Notes under the pieces: model-generated | Seen by the model: only the letters and a program-made list of their open reading frames with translations | Databases searched by the model: none | Told to the model about the DNA's origin: nothing | Translations under genes and position numbers: made by a program | Shown here: positions 16,073 to 23,742 of the stretch, piece after piece | Position numbering within the stretch: the stretch's first letter is position 1 | Layout: every line of letters starts with the position of its first letter | Assembly (NCBI RefSeq): GCF_004187715.1 | Contig: NZ_QZWF01000003.1 | Span: 620,001 to 684,000, forward strand | Origin: Streptomyces sp. F001 | Lineage (GTDB): Bacteria > Actinomycetota > Actinomycetes > Streptomycetales > Streptomycetaceae | Direction of reading: 5' to 3' | Length of the DNA: 64,000 nt

Positions 16073-17070
16073 AGCAGCCACCACCCGACCAGCACACTGG
16101 ACGCCACCGCCACCACCCATGTCGCCGAGGCGAACCGCACCGCGAAGGCCCGCCCGAACGTGCCCGTCTGCAACGCGATGAGCTTGAGGTCGACCATCGG
16201 GCCGACCACCATGAACGCCAGCCGCGCGGTCGGCGAGAAACCGGACAGGGACGCCGCGACGAACGCGTCCGCCTCGCTGCACACGCACAGCACGGCCGCC
16301 AGGACCGCCAGCAGCAGGACCGACAGCCACGCGGAGCCGGTGAACACGTCGAGGACCGCGCGCGGTACGGCGATGTTGAAGGTCGCCGCGGCTGCCGCGC
16401 CGAGGACCAGGAAGCCGCCCGCGTGCAGGAAGTCGTGCTGGAGGCCGCTCGCGAACCCCCGCAGGCCGGTCGCCGGCGGTCTGCCGGCTCCCGGCAGCCG
16501 CAGCCACCGCTCCTTGCCGAAGCGGGCCCACAGCCAGCCCATGACCACCGCCGCCGCCAGTGAGGCGACCAGCCGGGCCGCCACCATCTCCGGCTGCCCC
16601 GGGAACGCGATCGACGTCGCCACCAGCACCACCGGGTTGATCGCGGGCGCGGACAGCAGAAACGCCAGGGCCGCCGCCGGGGCCACTCCCCGGCGCATCA
16701 GGCTGCCCGCCACCGGTACGGACGCGCACTCACAGCCGGGCAGCACCACCCCCGCCGCGCCCGCCACCGGCACGGCCAGCGCCTGGTTGCGAGGGAGCAG
16801 CCGGCTGAACACCCGCTCGGGCACGAACGCGCCGATCGCCGCCGACACCACCGTGCCCAGCAGCAGAAACGGCACGCCCTGCACCGCGATCGCCGTGAAC
16901 ACCGTCCACCAGGCCGCCACCGGCGGCGTGTACAGGTCCAGCGCGAGGAGTGGGCCGAGCACCGAGGCGACCGTCGCGATGGCGATCAGGGCCGCGCCGC
17001 CGACGACCGCGTGGACGAGCGCGCGCACGCCGAGGCGCAGGCCGTCGGCCAGTGTCCGTTGGTTTTCCAC
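16069..17070 (-). CDS. YraQ/DUF318-type permease
   Basis: A 333-residue membrane protein with about eight segments and the family hallmark VVLPGCECASVPVAGSLMRRG at about residue 115, repeated in spirit as LCVCSEADAFVAASL near 255. YraQ/UPF0718 permeases export or import unknown substrates, with arsenical or thiol-metal links in some members. They are regularly paired with a TIGR03943 subunit, which here follows with a 4-nt GTGA overlap. The GTG at 17070 (VENQRTLADG) is chosen because the in-frame ATG at 17277 would overlap the next gene and adds a low-complexity Pro/Arg leader. The conserved Cys residues suggest metal or thiol chemistry. Function is family-level only. Confidence 0.8.
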   Translation of the reverse strand: MENQRTLADGLRLGVRALVHAVVGGAALIAIATVASVLGPLLALDLYTPPVAAWWTVFTAIAVQGVPFLLLGTVVSAAIGAFVPERVFSRLLPRNQALAVPVAGAAGVVLPGCECASVPVAGSLMRRGVAPAAALAFLLSAPAINPVVLVATSIAFPGQPEMVAARLVASLAAAVVMGWLWARFGKERWLRLPGAGRPPATGLRGFASGLQHDFLHAGGFLVLGAAAAATFNIAVPRAVLDVFTGSAWLSVLLLAVLAAVLCVCSEADAFVAASLSGFSPTARLAFMVVGPMVDLKLIALQTGTFGRAFAVRFASATWVVAVASSVLVGWWLL

Positions 17071-17138
17071 GCGCCTCGCCCCGCTGCTCGACTCCGGGGG
17101 CAGGCTAACCGGCGGCGCTGTGCGCCGGCCCGGCTTCG

Positions 17139-18500
17139 TCAAAGAGGCGGCTGTGCGGGGGCGGGCCCGAGGGTGGTGGTGCCGGGGGCCGTACGGTGGC
17201 CCAGCCCCGTGCGGTACGCGTCCAGAGCCGCCTCCACCCGGCCGGTGCGGCGCAGCAGATCGCCCAGCAGCCGGCACAGGTCGGCCAGGTCACCGGCGGC
17301 GCCCGCGCGTTCCAGCAGGCTGAGGGCGCGTACGTAGTGCTCCTCGGCCGCGTCCGTGTCGTGGGCGTCCTCGGCGATCCGGCCGAGCAGGCGGTGCGCG
17401 GCGGCGGCGTGCACGGCGCCGCGCTCGGAGGAGAGGTCGCCGAGGACGTCGTTCAGCAGGGCGGCGGCCTCGTCGGACTTGCCGCGCCGGTGCAGTACGT
17501 CGGCGAGTTCGACGGCGACCTGGCTGCTGTAGAGGGCGGCGCGCTTGGCGGACAGCATCGTCTGGGCGGCCCGCAGCTCCTCCTCGGCGCGCTCCAGCCG
17601 GCCGTTCTGGGCGTAGACGTAGCCGCGCATCCAGTGGCAGTTGGCGAGTTCCGTACGGATCTGGAGCTGGCGGTACATGTCGGCGGCCTTGGCCAGCGAG
17701 GCGTCGGCCTCGGCGAGCCGGCCCTCGGCGACCAGGGTGCGGGCGACCTGGCGGTGCATCCGGGCGACCAGCGCGGGGTCGCCCGCCTGTGGCGCGAGGG
17801 CGAGCGCGAACTCGGCGGCCTGCGCGGCGCGCGCGTGGGCGCCCATGTCCATGTACGGGCCTATGACCCCGGCGTAGAGCAGAAGCAGCGCGTCCGGATC
17901 GTGCAGTCCACCGCGGTTCAGCTCATCGAGAGTCGACTCCAGGAGATAGACGGCGTAACGGAGCTCTCCGGCCAGGTAGTGGGAAACCGCCCGGCCGCGG
18001 ATCGCCGGCACCCGGGCCGGGAGCGGAGCGTCGGCTTCGGCGAGGGACTTCTCGGCGCGCTCGAAGTGGCGGCGGGCGGCGATCAGATCGCCGGTGTCCA
18101 AGCCGCACTCGCCGAGCCCCAGCAACGCGGTGGCCTGCTCCTCCACCAGCCCGTACCGCTCCGCCTCCACGAGCAGCGCGGCGTACTGCTCGGCCGCCTC
18201 CTCCGCGGCCCCCGTGGCGAGGGTGCGCTGCGCCTCGGTCAGCCGCAGCCGCAGATCGGTGGCGAGCCGGGCCGGGCGTCCGGTGGCCAGCTCGTCGAAG
18301 GCGACACCGAGCCGGTCGGCGAGATGCCGCAGCGCCTCGTCGGAGGGACGGACCCGGCCAGCCTCGAGGGTGGAGATGTATGCCGGGGTGTAGGCAGGCT
18401 CGGCCAACTGCCTCTGCGTCAGCCCGCGTTCATGCCGCAGCTGCTGCACTCTGCGCCCGATGGTCTCGGGGTCGTCCCGGTTCGCCATGCGTTTCATCAT
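17139..18500 (-). CDS. XRE-family regulator with TPR array
   Basis: The 453-residue protein begins with a helix-turn-helix of the XRE type (about residues 12-70; LTQRQLAEPAYTPAYISTLE), followed by a long array of tetratricopeptide-like helices (about 80-435). This is the RRNPP-like or Streptomyces TPR-regulator layout, in which the TPR part often senses a peptide or protein. Candidate starts are the ATGs at 18500 and 18488 (MANRDDPE). A perfect inverted repeat sits at 18505-18518, directly against the start, suggesting a short or absent leader and autoregulation. The gene is monocistronic and its regulon is not apparent from neighbours. Confidence 0.83.
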   Translation of the reverse strand: MMKRMANRDDPETIGRRVQQLRHERGLTQRQLAEPAYTPAYISTLEAGRVRPSDEALRHLADRLGVAFDELATGRPARLATDLRLRLTEAQRTLATGAAEEAAEQYAALLVEAERYGLVEEQATALLGLGECGLDTGDLIAARRHFERAEKSLAEADAPLPARVPAIRGRAVSHYLAGELRYAVYLLESTLDELNRGGLHDPDALLLLYAGVIGPYMDMGAHARAAQAAEFALALAPQAGDPALVARMHRQVARTLVAEGRLAEADASLAKAADMYRQLQIRTELANCHWMRGYVYAQNGRLERAEEELRAAQTMLSAKRAALYSSQVAVELADVLHRRGKSDEAAALLNDVLGDLSSERGAVHAAAAHRLLGRIAEDAHDTDAAEEHYVRALSLLERAGAAGDLADLCRLLGDLLRRTGRVEAALDAYRTGLGHRTAPGTTTLGPAPAQPPL

Positions 18501-18504
18501 GCCA

Positions 18505-18518
18505 GTAAGCCGACTTAC
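18505..18518. promoter_or_regulatory. Inverted repeat at the XRE-TPR gene start
   Basis: GTAAG-CCGA-CTTAC is a perfect 5-bp inverted repeat in an AT-richer stretch abutting the start codon. Its position fits an operator for the XRE protein acting on its own promoter. The AT-rich segment continues to about 18540. Confidence 0.4.
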
Positions 18519-18587
18519 ACAAGTAGTTGTTCAACTCTCCATGCCCCTCTTCCGATCGAGGGCCTCAACCCCCTAGGTTATGAATGA

Positions 18588-18605
18588 GATTAAGGCCGCT
18601 TAATC
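18588..18605. promoter_or_regulatory. AT-rich inverted repeat upstream of a short secreted ORF
   Basis: GATTAAG-GCCG-CTTAATC is a 7-bp perfect inverted repeat, conspicuous in this GC-rich sequence. It lies 25 nt before the GTG at 18630. It is a candidate operator; no -35 or -10 pair is convincing. Confidence 0.35.
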
Positions 18606-18629
18606 CGTCGCTGTCGTTGCGAGGTTCCC

Positions 18630-18800
18630 GTGCCCGGACCCACATCCGCCCCCCACGGACGCCCTTCCTCCCGTTACGCCAGGGCAGCCGTCGCAGCCGT
18701 CATCGCGGCCGCGGCGCTGATCACCGCGGCGAACGCCGGGCCGGCCCGGGCGGCGGAATCGGCACCTGCGCAATCGGTCGGGGACAGTCGGCACGGTTAG
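18630..18800 (+). CDS. Short signal-peptide ORF, likely truncated secreted protein
   Basis: The GTG at 18630 opens a 56-codon frame ending at TAG 18798-18800. It encodes a basic n-region (GRPSSRYARAAVAA), a hydrophobic core (VIAAAALITAANAG) and an Ala-x-Ala cleavage zone (PARAAESAPA), followed by only about 12 residues. That is a Sec signal peptide without a mature domain, so it may be the 5' remnant of a secreted enzyme rather than a complete gene. It was too short for standard gene calling. The upstream ribosome site is weak (GAGG). The next 180 bases to the ANTAR gene hold nothing recognisable. Confidence 0.4.
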   Translation: MPGPTSAPHGRPSSRYARAAVAAVIAAAALITAANAGPARAAESAPAQSVGDSRHG

Positions 18801-18982
18801 CGGCTGCGCATGTCCTTCGCACCGTAGGCGCCTGTGTCCCTCAACGCGGTAGCGCGGCAGCGCACCGGTCTCGCTCTGGGGCCGGGAAGCGTCGGTTTCG
18901 GACGGGCTCGTGCGGGTAGTCGGGCCTCGCTTCCGGGCGGGTGATGGTGGGGCCCGCCGCGGCGTCGGAGGAGGGAGTCACC

Positions 18983-19711
18983 GTGCGGCCCAGGGACGAA
19001 CCGGAGCCGGCGTGGGCCGCCGACGCGATCGCCGACGGGGTCCGGGGCGACGATCCCGGAGAGATCCCGGGAAGGGTGTGCCGTGTCGCGGTCCGGCTGC
19101 TGCCCGTGACCTGCGCGGGCGTGTCGCTGTGCAGCGACGGCATGCCCGTGCCGCTCAGCGCCAGCGACGCGCGGGCCGCCTACCTGATGGAGGTCCAGGC
19201 CACCCTCGGCGAGGGCCCCTGCCTGCATGCCGCCCGCACCGGCGCCCCTGTCATCGCCGCCGACCTGGCGGGCCGGGACGCCGACCGCTGGCCGGTGTTC
19301 GCCCAGCAGGCGACCGCGGCCGGCGTACGGGCCGTGTACGCACTGCCGCTCGGCGACGACTCGGGGTGTGTGGGCACGCTCGACCTCTACCGCGACAGCC
19401 CCGGTGGCCTCAGCACCCGCGAACTGCACACGGCGTATCTCATGGCCGGCGTCATGACGGTCGCCCTGATGACGGCCCTGCCGACCGGCGAGGAGAACGG
19501 CAGCCGGCGGGCGGACGGACCCTGGCTGAGCGAACTGGCCACCGAGCACGACGAGGTCTACCAGGCCGTCGGCATGATCATGGCCCAGCTCGGCGTCGGC
19601 TCCGACGAGGCACTGGCCCGACTGCGGGGGCATGCGTTCGCACGGGGCAGGACCGTTCTCGACGTGGCGCACGACGTGGTGACCCATCGTGAGCGGTTCG
19701 AGCGGGACTAG
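18983..19711 (+). CDS. GAF-ANTAR domain RNA-binding regulator
   Basis: A 242-residue protein with a GAF-like sensor domain (about residues 20-165; VEVQATLGEGPCLHAARTG-type signature seen as LMEVQATLGEGPC) and a C-terminal ANTAR domain (about 180-238; LATEHDEVYQAVGMIMAQLG and ALARLRGHAFARGRTVLDVA). ANTAR domains bind paired RNA hairpins and act as antiterminators. Actinobacterial GAF-ANTAR proteins respond to unknown small ligands. GTG 18983 is chosen because GGAGGAGGGAG lies at ideal distance; the ATG at 18941 is in frame but has no such site. It stands alone, and its RNA targets are not evident here. Confidence 0.85.
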   Translation: MRPRDEPEPAWAADAIADGVRGDDPGEIPGRVCRVAVRLLPVTCAGVSLCSDGMPVPLSASDARAAYLMEVQATLGEGPCLHAARTGAPVIAADLAGRDADRWPVFAQQATAAGVRAVYALPLGDDSGCVGTLDLYRDSPGGLSTRELHTAYLMAGVMTVALMTALPTGEENGSRRADGPWLSELATEHDEVYQAVGMIMAQLGVGSDEALARLRGHAFARGRTVLDVAHDVVTHRERFERD

Positions 19712-19821
19712 GCCGTTTCTTCTGGATGAGCGGACGGGCCGAGGCGGGCGCCTGCCGAGGCCGGCCCGGTCCGGCCCACTCCCACTGCAGCCGGCTGGGG
19801 CCGCTTCTGGGTCCCAGCCGG

Positions 19822-20400
19822 TTACTCCGCCGCCACGATGCGCTCCACTGCGGCCGTCACCAGTTGTTCACGCTCTGCCTCCGTGAAGACGTCCGGCAGG
19901 GTGAGCTGCTCAACGATCAGCCAGTTCAGAGCCAGGATGAGCAGCTTGACGGCCATGGCGTCGCCGGGGAGGCCGGAGGCCTCGTGATAGGCGACGTTGG
20001 CGTCGACGTCGGCCCGGACTCGCTCGGTGAGGACCTTGCGCAGTTCGGGGCGGCGGGTGGCCTCAAGGCGGAGTTCCAGCAGCGCGAGGTAACCGGTGCG
20101 GAAGGAGGCGATGCGGCCGACGAGTTCGCGCATCAGCTCGGCGTAGGTCTCCCGGTCGCGGCCGGCCGCCCGCTGGCGGGCGATCGTGGCCTCGTCGGGC
20201 TGGAGTCGCTCGTAAACCCGGGCGCCGGCCTGGGTGAAGAGGTCGTCGCGGCTGGCGAAGTAGTTGGACGCCGTGCCGGTGGGTACGGCGGCCTCGGTAT
20301 CCACGGCTCGGAAGGTCAGGCCGCGTGCGCCTTCTCGGGCCAGCACCTCGATCGCCGCGTCAACGAGGGCCGCGCGCCGCTGGTCGTTCCGCCTCACCAT
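19822..20400 (-). CDS. TetR-family repressor
   Basis: A 192-residue TetR regulator. The N-terminal HTH spans about residues 8-55 (ALVDAAIEVLAREGARGLTF and AAVPTGTASNYFASRDDLF), followed by an all-helical ligand and dimer domain. The start is ATG 20398-20400 (MVRRNDQRR); the ORF could extend to 20469 but that would read through the operator. It diverges from a RibD/DHFR-like reductase gene, with two near-identical palindromes between them. A regulator-reductase pair of this kind usually means the regulator represses the neighbour. The ligand is unknown. Confidence 0.85.
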   Translation of the reverse strand: MVRRNDQRRAALVDAAIEVLAREGARGLTFRAVDTEAAVPTGTASNYFASRDDLFTQAGARVYERLQPDEATIARQRAAGRDRETYAELMRELVGRIASFRTGYLALLELRLEATRRPELRKVLTERVRADVDANVAYHEASGLPGDAMAVKLLILALNWLIVEQLTLPDVFTEAEREQLVTAAVERIVAAE

Positions 20401-20416
20401 TGACACCACTCCAGAT

Positions 20417-20454
20417 GTAGTACTACGTTCAAACCACTTCAAGTAGAGTACTAC
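20417..20454. promoter_or_regulatory. Twin palindromic operator between TetR and reductase genes
   Basis: The perfect palindrome GTAGTACTAC (20417-20426) and its variant GTAGAGTACTAC (20443-20454) lie 26 bp apart in the 70-bp divergent promoter. The second copy ends 16 nt before the GTG of the reductase. TetR dimers bind such palindromes, so two dimers could repress both promoters. Confidence 0.6.
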
Positions 20455-20470
20455 GTGTTGGGGGATCACT

Positions 20471-21124
20471 GTGCGAAAGCTCGTGTACTACATCGGGGTC
20501 TCGCTCGACGGCCGCATCGCCGGCCCCGGCGGCGAGTTCGACTTCTTTCCGCAGGGCGACGAGCAGCAGGCCGCCGCCTACTCGACCTGGATGAACGCGC
20601 TGTACCCGGACACCCTCCCGACCGCTTACCGCGCGGCCGTAGGCGTCGCCGATGCGCCCAACCGGCGTTTCGACACCGTGGTCATGGGTCTCGGCACCTA
20701 CCGCCCCGCCCTCGACAACGGGATCACCAGCCCGTACGCACACCTGCGCCAGTACGTCGTGTCCAGCACCCTCAAGCCGGACACCGACGCAGCCGTCACC
20801 GTCGTGCCGAGCGACCCGCTCGCCCTCGTCCGTGAGCTCAAGGGCGAGGTGGGCGCCGGCCTGGACATCTGGCTCTGCGGGGGCGGCCGGCTCGCGGGCA
20901 CCCTGCTGCCCGAGATCGACGAGCTGCTGATCAAGACCTATCCGGTCATTGCCGGTACCGGAATCCCGGTGGTCGACGGTGCCTTCGACCCCACCGTCTT
21001 CGACGTCGCCGAGCGCACGGCCTTCCCCAACGGTGTCACTCTCACCCGCCTCACCCGCCGCCGGTCCGTCGGCGATCCGGTCGGCGGGTGGCGGGATGAC
21101 TGCCCGGATTCCACGACGGCGTAG
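20471..21124 (+). CDS. Dihydrofolate-reductase-like (RibD C-terminal) family protein
   Basis: A 217-residue protein of the RibD C-terminal/DHFR-like reductase family. It opens with RKLVYYIGVSLDGRIAGPGGEFDF, carries the nucleotide-loop segment FDTVVMGLGTYRPA at about 70-85 and WLCGGGRLAGTLLPEIDELL at about 137-157, and ends in GVTLTRLTRR. These NADPH-dependent enzymes are of standard size but usually of unknown substrate and are common beside TetR repressors in Streptomyces. GTG 20471 is preceded by GGGGGAT. It is regulated by the twin palindrome upstream, by position. Confidence 0.83.
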   Translation: MRKLVYYIGVSLDGRIAGPGGEFDFFPQGDEQQAAAYSTWMNALYPDTLPTAYRAAVGVADAPNRRFDTVVMGLGTYRPALDNGITSPYAHLRQYVVSSTLKPDTDAAVTVVPSDPLALVRELKGEVGAGLDIWLCGGGRLAGTLLPEIDELLIKTYPVIAGTGIPVVDGAFDPTVFDVAERTAFPNGVTLTRLTRRRSVGDPVGGWRDDCPDSTTA

Positions 21125-21137
21125 GGGCGCACGGACC

Positions 21138-21914
21138 TCACACCAGTGCCCGGCCCTGCTTCCTGACCTCCGCGAGCCGTTCGGCGCCCAGTTCGGCCAC
21201 CTCATGGGTGACCTCCATGTACACCTCCCCGAGGCCGCCGTGGGTGAGGGTGAACGCGTCCTCGCCCACCCGTACCGCGGCGACGTCCAGGGTGAGGGTG
21301 ACGGGCTCGTAGTCGGTGTCGTCGGTGACGGTGATCCGCAGGCCCTGCCGCGCGTCCCCGGCCTCCGGAAGCTCCGCGTCGAAAACCTCCACCCTCCGCT
21401 CCACCCCGCCCGCGGTCGTCGCCGTGAACTCCCCGCACTTCTCCGGCAGCGTCTCCAGCCAGGCCAGCGTGCGGTCCACTTCCGCCGCGCGCTGAGTGGT
21501 CACCTGGTGGCGCAGCTGGGCCCCCTCGTCCCCGTCGTCCAGGGCGGTCACCGCGCGGGCCGGGGCGCCGAGCAGTTCGTCGGCGTAGAGCCCGTCGAGG
21601 AGACGCCCGCAGTCGCGCCGGTCGGCGGGAGCGGAGGCCTTGAGGAACGCGTCCCGCCAGGTCGCCGTGCCCTGCGTCGGCGCCCATGGCTCACCCAGGT
21701 CGGCCTCCGTGATCAGCGCGGACCGGGCCTGTGCCTCGGTGAGGGCGGGCACCCCGGTGGCGGACGGCGGCGTGGCGGAGGCGACGGGCGATGCGGAGAC
21801 GGCGGCCTGCCGGGCCGCCCAGGGTTGCGCACCGGAGCAGCCGCCCACCGTCAGCAGCGCCCCCGCCGAAAGGGCGGAGGCGAGGAAGGCGCGGGCGGCC
21901 GGGGGTCGGGTCAT
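21138..21914 (-). CDS. Putative lipoprotein, hypothetical
   Basis: A 258-residue protein. The signal peptide (ARAFLASALSAGALLTVG) ends in the lipobox VGGC with Cys near residue 26, so it is probably a lipid-anchored exoprotein. The mature part has the pattern ALTEAQARSALITEADLGEPW and a Cys pair (RDCGRLLD; PEKCGEF), as in actinobacterial PknH sensor-like or LppX-unrelated lipoproteins. I cannot name the family firmly. ATG 21914 is chosen because the longer frame to 22103 puts a non-signal sequence ahead of the lipobox. It is convergent with the reductase gene, with 13 nt between stops. Confidence 0.7.
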   Translation of the reverse strand: MTRPPAARAFLASALSAGALLTVGGCSGAQPWAARQAAVSASPVASATPPSATGVPALTEAQARSALITEADLGEPWAPTQGTATWRDAFLKASAPADRRDCGRLLDGLYADELLGAPARAVTALDDGDEGAQLRHQVTTQRAAEVDRTLAWLETLPEKCGEFTATTAGGVERRVEVFDAELPEAGDARQGLRITVTDDTDYEPVTLTLDVAAVRVGEDAFTLTHGGLGEVYMEVTHEVAELGAERLAEVRKQGRALV

Positions 21915-22126
21915 CGAGGTGCCTCCAAGGGGCTTTCCGACAGTCGTATGTCCACGGCACCACCGGCTCCGGCCGGGCGCCAGCGGTGCCGGACCGTACG
22001 GGTGAGCGGCGCTGTGGGTGCACCGGAAAAGCACGCCTGACCGCGTGTGCACCGGCGTGCGCCCGTGTCGGCGGCGGCCGACCCTGGACAGGTGAGCTCG
22101 CACCGACCCGGAAGGTGAACGTCACC

Positions 22127-22813
22127 ATGAAGACGCCCCCGATCGTTTCGCCGCAGGAGTGGGAGTCCGCGCGCCAGGAGCTGCTGGAGGAGGAGAAGAA
22201 GCTGACCCGCGCCCGTGACGCACTGGCCGCCAGGCGGCGCAGGATGCCGTGGCAGGCGGTGGAGAAGAAGTACGAGTTCGACGGACCCCAGGGCAGGGTG
22301 AGTCTGCTCGACCTGTTCGAGGGCCGCCGCCAGCTGATCGTCTACCGAGCCTTCTTCGAGCCCGGCGTATCCGGCTGGCCCGACCACGCTTGCGTCGGCT
22401 GCTCCATGCTGGCCGACCAAGTCGGCCACCTCGCCCATCTGAACGCCCGCGACACCACGCTCGCCTTCGTCTCCCGTGCATCGCAGCCTGAGATCGAGCG
22501 GGTGAAGGCGCGGATGGGCTGGGTGATGCCCTGGTACACGATCATCGACGATTTCGACATCGACTTCGGGGTGGACGAGTGGCACGGTACGAACGCCTTC
22601 ATCCGCGAGGACGACCGGGTGTTCCGCACCTACTTCATCAACGCCCGCGGCGACGAGGCCATGGGGAGCCTCTGGAGCTACCTCGACATGACGGCACTCG
22701 GGCGGCAGGAGAACTGGGAGGACTCGCCCGAGGGCTATCCCCAGACCCCGCCGTACGAATGGTGGAACTGGCACGACGAATACGGGACGGCCGCCGAGCC
22801 GGCGCAGGAGTAG
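22127..22813 (+). CDS. DUF899-family thioredoxin-like protein
   Basis: A 228-residue protein matching the DUF899 group, which are AhpC/thioredoxin-fold proteins. It starts with PPIVSPQEWESARQELLEEEKKLTRARDALAA and keeps the family blocks RRMPWQAVEKKYEF, HACVGCSMLADQVGHLAHLNARDTTLA, ERVKARMGWVMPWY and the Trp-rich tail near YEWWNWHDEYG (quoted in pieces). The CVGC pair could be redox-active, but its biochemical role is unknown. ATG 22127 is supported by GGAAGGTGAACGTC upstream, and the in-frame extension to 21791 is antisense to the lipoprotein gene. It diverges from the lipoprotein gene by 212 nt, where I see no clear operator. Confidence 0.83.
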   Translation: MKTPPIVSPQEWESARQELLEEEKKLTRARDALAARRRRMPWQAVEKKYEFDGPQGRVSLLDLFEGRRQLIVYRAFFEPGVSGWPDHACVGCSMLADQVGHLAHLNARDTTLAFVSRASQPEIERVKARMGWVMPWYTIIDDFDIDFGVDEWHGTNAFIREDDRVFRTYFINARGDEAMGSLWSYLDMTALGRQENWEDSPEGYPQTPPYEWWNWHDEYGTAAEPAQE

Positions 22814-22860
22814 GTGGACACGACGCGCCGAGGCCCCCGAGGCCCGCAGGACTGAGCACT

Positions 22861-23409
22861 TCACGGAAGAGTTGGGGTACGCACCATCCGCGGCGCAGGT
22901 CCTGCCGGAGTGCGGGCGGCCGCACGCAGACGCCGGCCACGCCGGGTCAATCCCCACGGCTTGAGGATCGAGATCACCGTCATGAAGACGTAGGCGGACA
23001 GGGAGACGACCGGCCCGAACAGCACGTCGCCGGCGTCGGGCAGCGGGCCGCCCCCGGCAACGGCGGTGACCGCCGAGTTCACACCGGGGCGCAGCGCGAA
23101 GACCGTGGCGGTGGTCGTGGCCAGGGTCAGCCAGAACTTGGTGTACACCCATCGGTGCCGCGCCAGCCCCCACACCGTGCCCAGCGACAGGAGCAGGCCG
23201 CTGAGGAGGGTGAGGAACGCGACGGGGAGCAGCAGCCAGTCGGCGAAGAGCTTCATGGCCCGGACGGAGGCCTCCACGGTCACCGCGGACCCCGTGGTGG
23301 TCGCGGTGACCCCGAGCGCGAGCAGCCCGAGCGTGAGCCCGAGCCAGCTCGCGGAGGCAGCCACATGGACGACGAGGGAAGCCCGCCGTGCGGGCCGGTT
23401 CAGTTTCAT
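22861..23409 (-). CDS. DUF2269-like four-helix membrane protein
   Basis: A 182-residue integral membrane protein with four segments (about 10-35, 48-72, 82-100 and 125-145), including LVVHVAASASWLGLTLGLLALG and ADWLLLPVAFLTLLSGLLLSLG, and a His/Trp-rich loop LARHRWVYTKFWLT. This layout resembles DUF2269 or cytochrome-b561-like small membrane proteins with possible haem-ligand histidines. ATG 23409 (MKLNRPARR) gives a conventional positively charged N-terminus; the extension to 23505 adds low-complexity sequence. It is convergent with the DUF899 gene. Confidence 0.65.
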   Translation of the reverse strand: MKLNRPARRASLVVHVAASASWLGLTLGLLALGVTATTTGSAVTVEASVRAMKLFADWLLLPVAFLTLLSGLLLSLGTVWGLARHRWVYTKFWLTLATTTATVFALRPGVNSAVTAVAGGGPLPDAGDVLFGPVVSLSAYVFMTVISILKPWGLTRRGRRLRAAARTPAGPAPRMVRTPTLP

Positions 23410-23588
23410 GCCAACACCGTGCCGGGCGGGAGCGGCGACGACGTCTGACAGCGGGAGTAACCGCGCGTACTGGCCTCGGCGTACGGACGGCGGGCGGACG
23501 TACATCGGCGTGCGGACGCGCGGAGGAGAGCCGAGCGCCCACCGAAAATCCGTCGCGCGTATCGCCGAGCCCCCGTTACCGTCACCCC

Positions 23589-23645
23589 ATGAAGCGCGCC
23601 CACCCGTCTCTCACGACGACGCCGGAGAGTGTCCCGGCGCGCTGA
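23589..23645 (+). CDS. Threonine-rich leader peptide of the thrS attenuator
   Basis: An 18-codon ORF, ATG 23589 to TGA 23643-23645, encodes MKRAHPSLTTTPESVPAR. Codons 9-11 are three consecutive Thr ACG codons (23613-23621). A hairpin (CGCCGG 23620-23625 with CCGGCG 23634-23639) begins at the last of these, and a strong terminator follows at 23665-23696, ahead of a threonyl-tRNA synthetase gene. This is the layout of ribosome-mediated attenuation: stalling at Thr codons under low Thr-tRNA would block the first hairpin and free CCCGG (about 23633-23637) to pair with CCGGG in the terminator's 5' arm. The upstream sequence lacks a strong ribosome site, so it may be leaderless. Confidence 0.75.
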   Translation: MKRAHPSLTTTPESVPAR

Positions 23646-23664
23646 CCACTGACGACGTAAAAGT

Positions 23665-23696
23665 CGAAGCCCCGGGGCGAGTGCCCCGGGGCTTCG
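23665..23696 (+). terminator. Attenuator terminator before thrS
   Basis: CGAAGCCCCGGGGC (23665-23678), loop GAGT, GCCCCGGGGCTTCG (23683-23696): a perfect 14-bp stem, followed by a pyrimidine-rich stretch. It lies between the Thr-codon leader ORF and the synthetase start, 46 nt before the GTG, with no gene end nearby that it could otherwise serve. Confidence 0.82.
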
Positions 23697-23742
23697 TCGT
23701 CCCCTGGCGGTTCCTCGCCCCCCCCGAGCGAGGGAGAACCCC

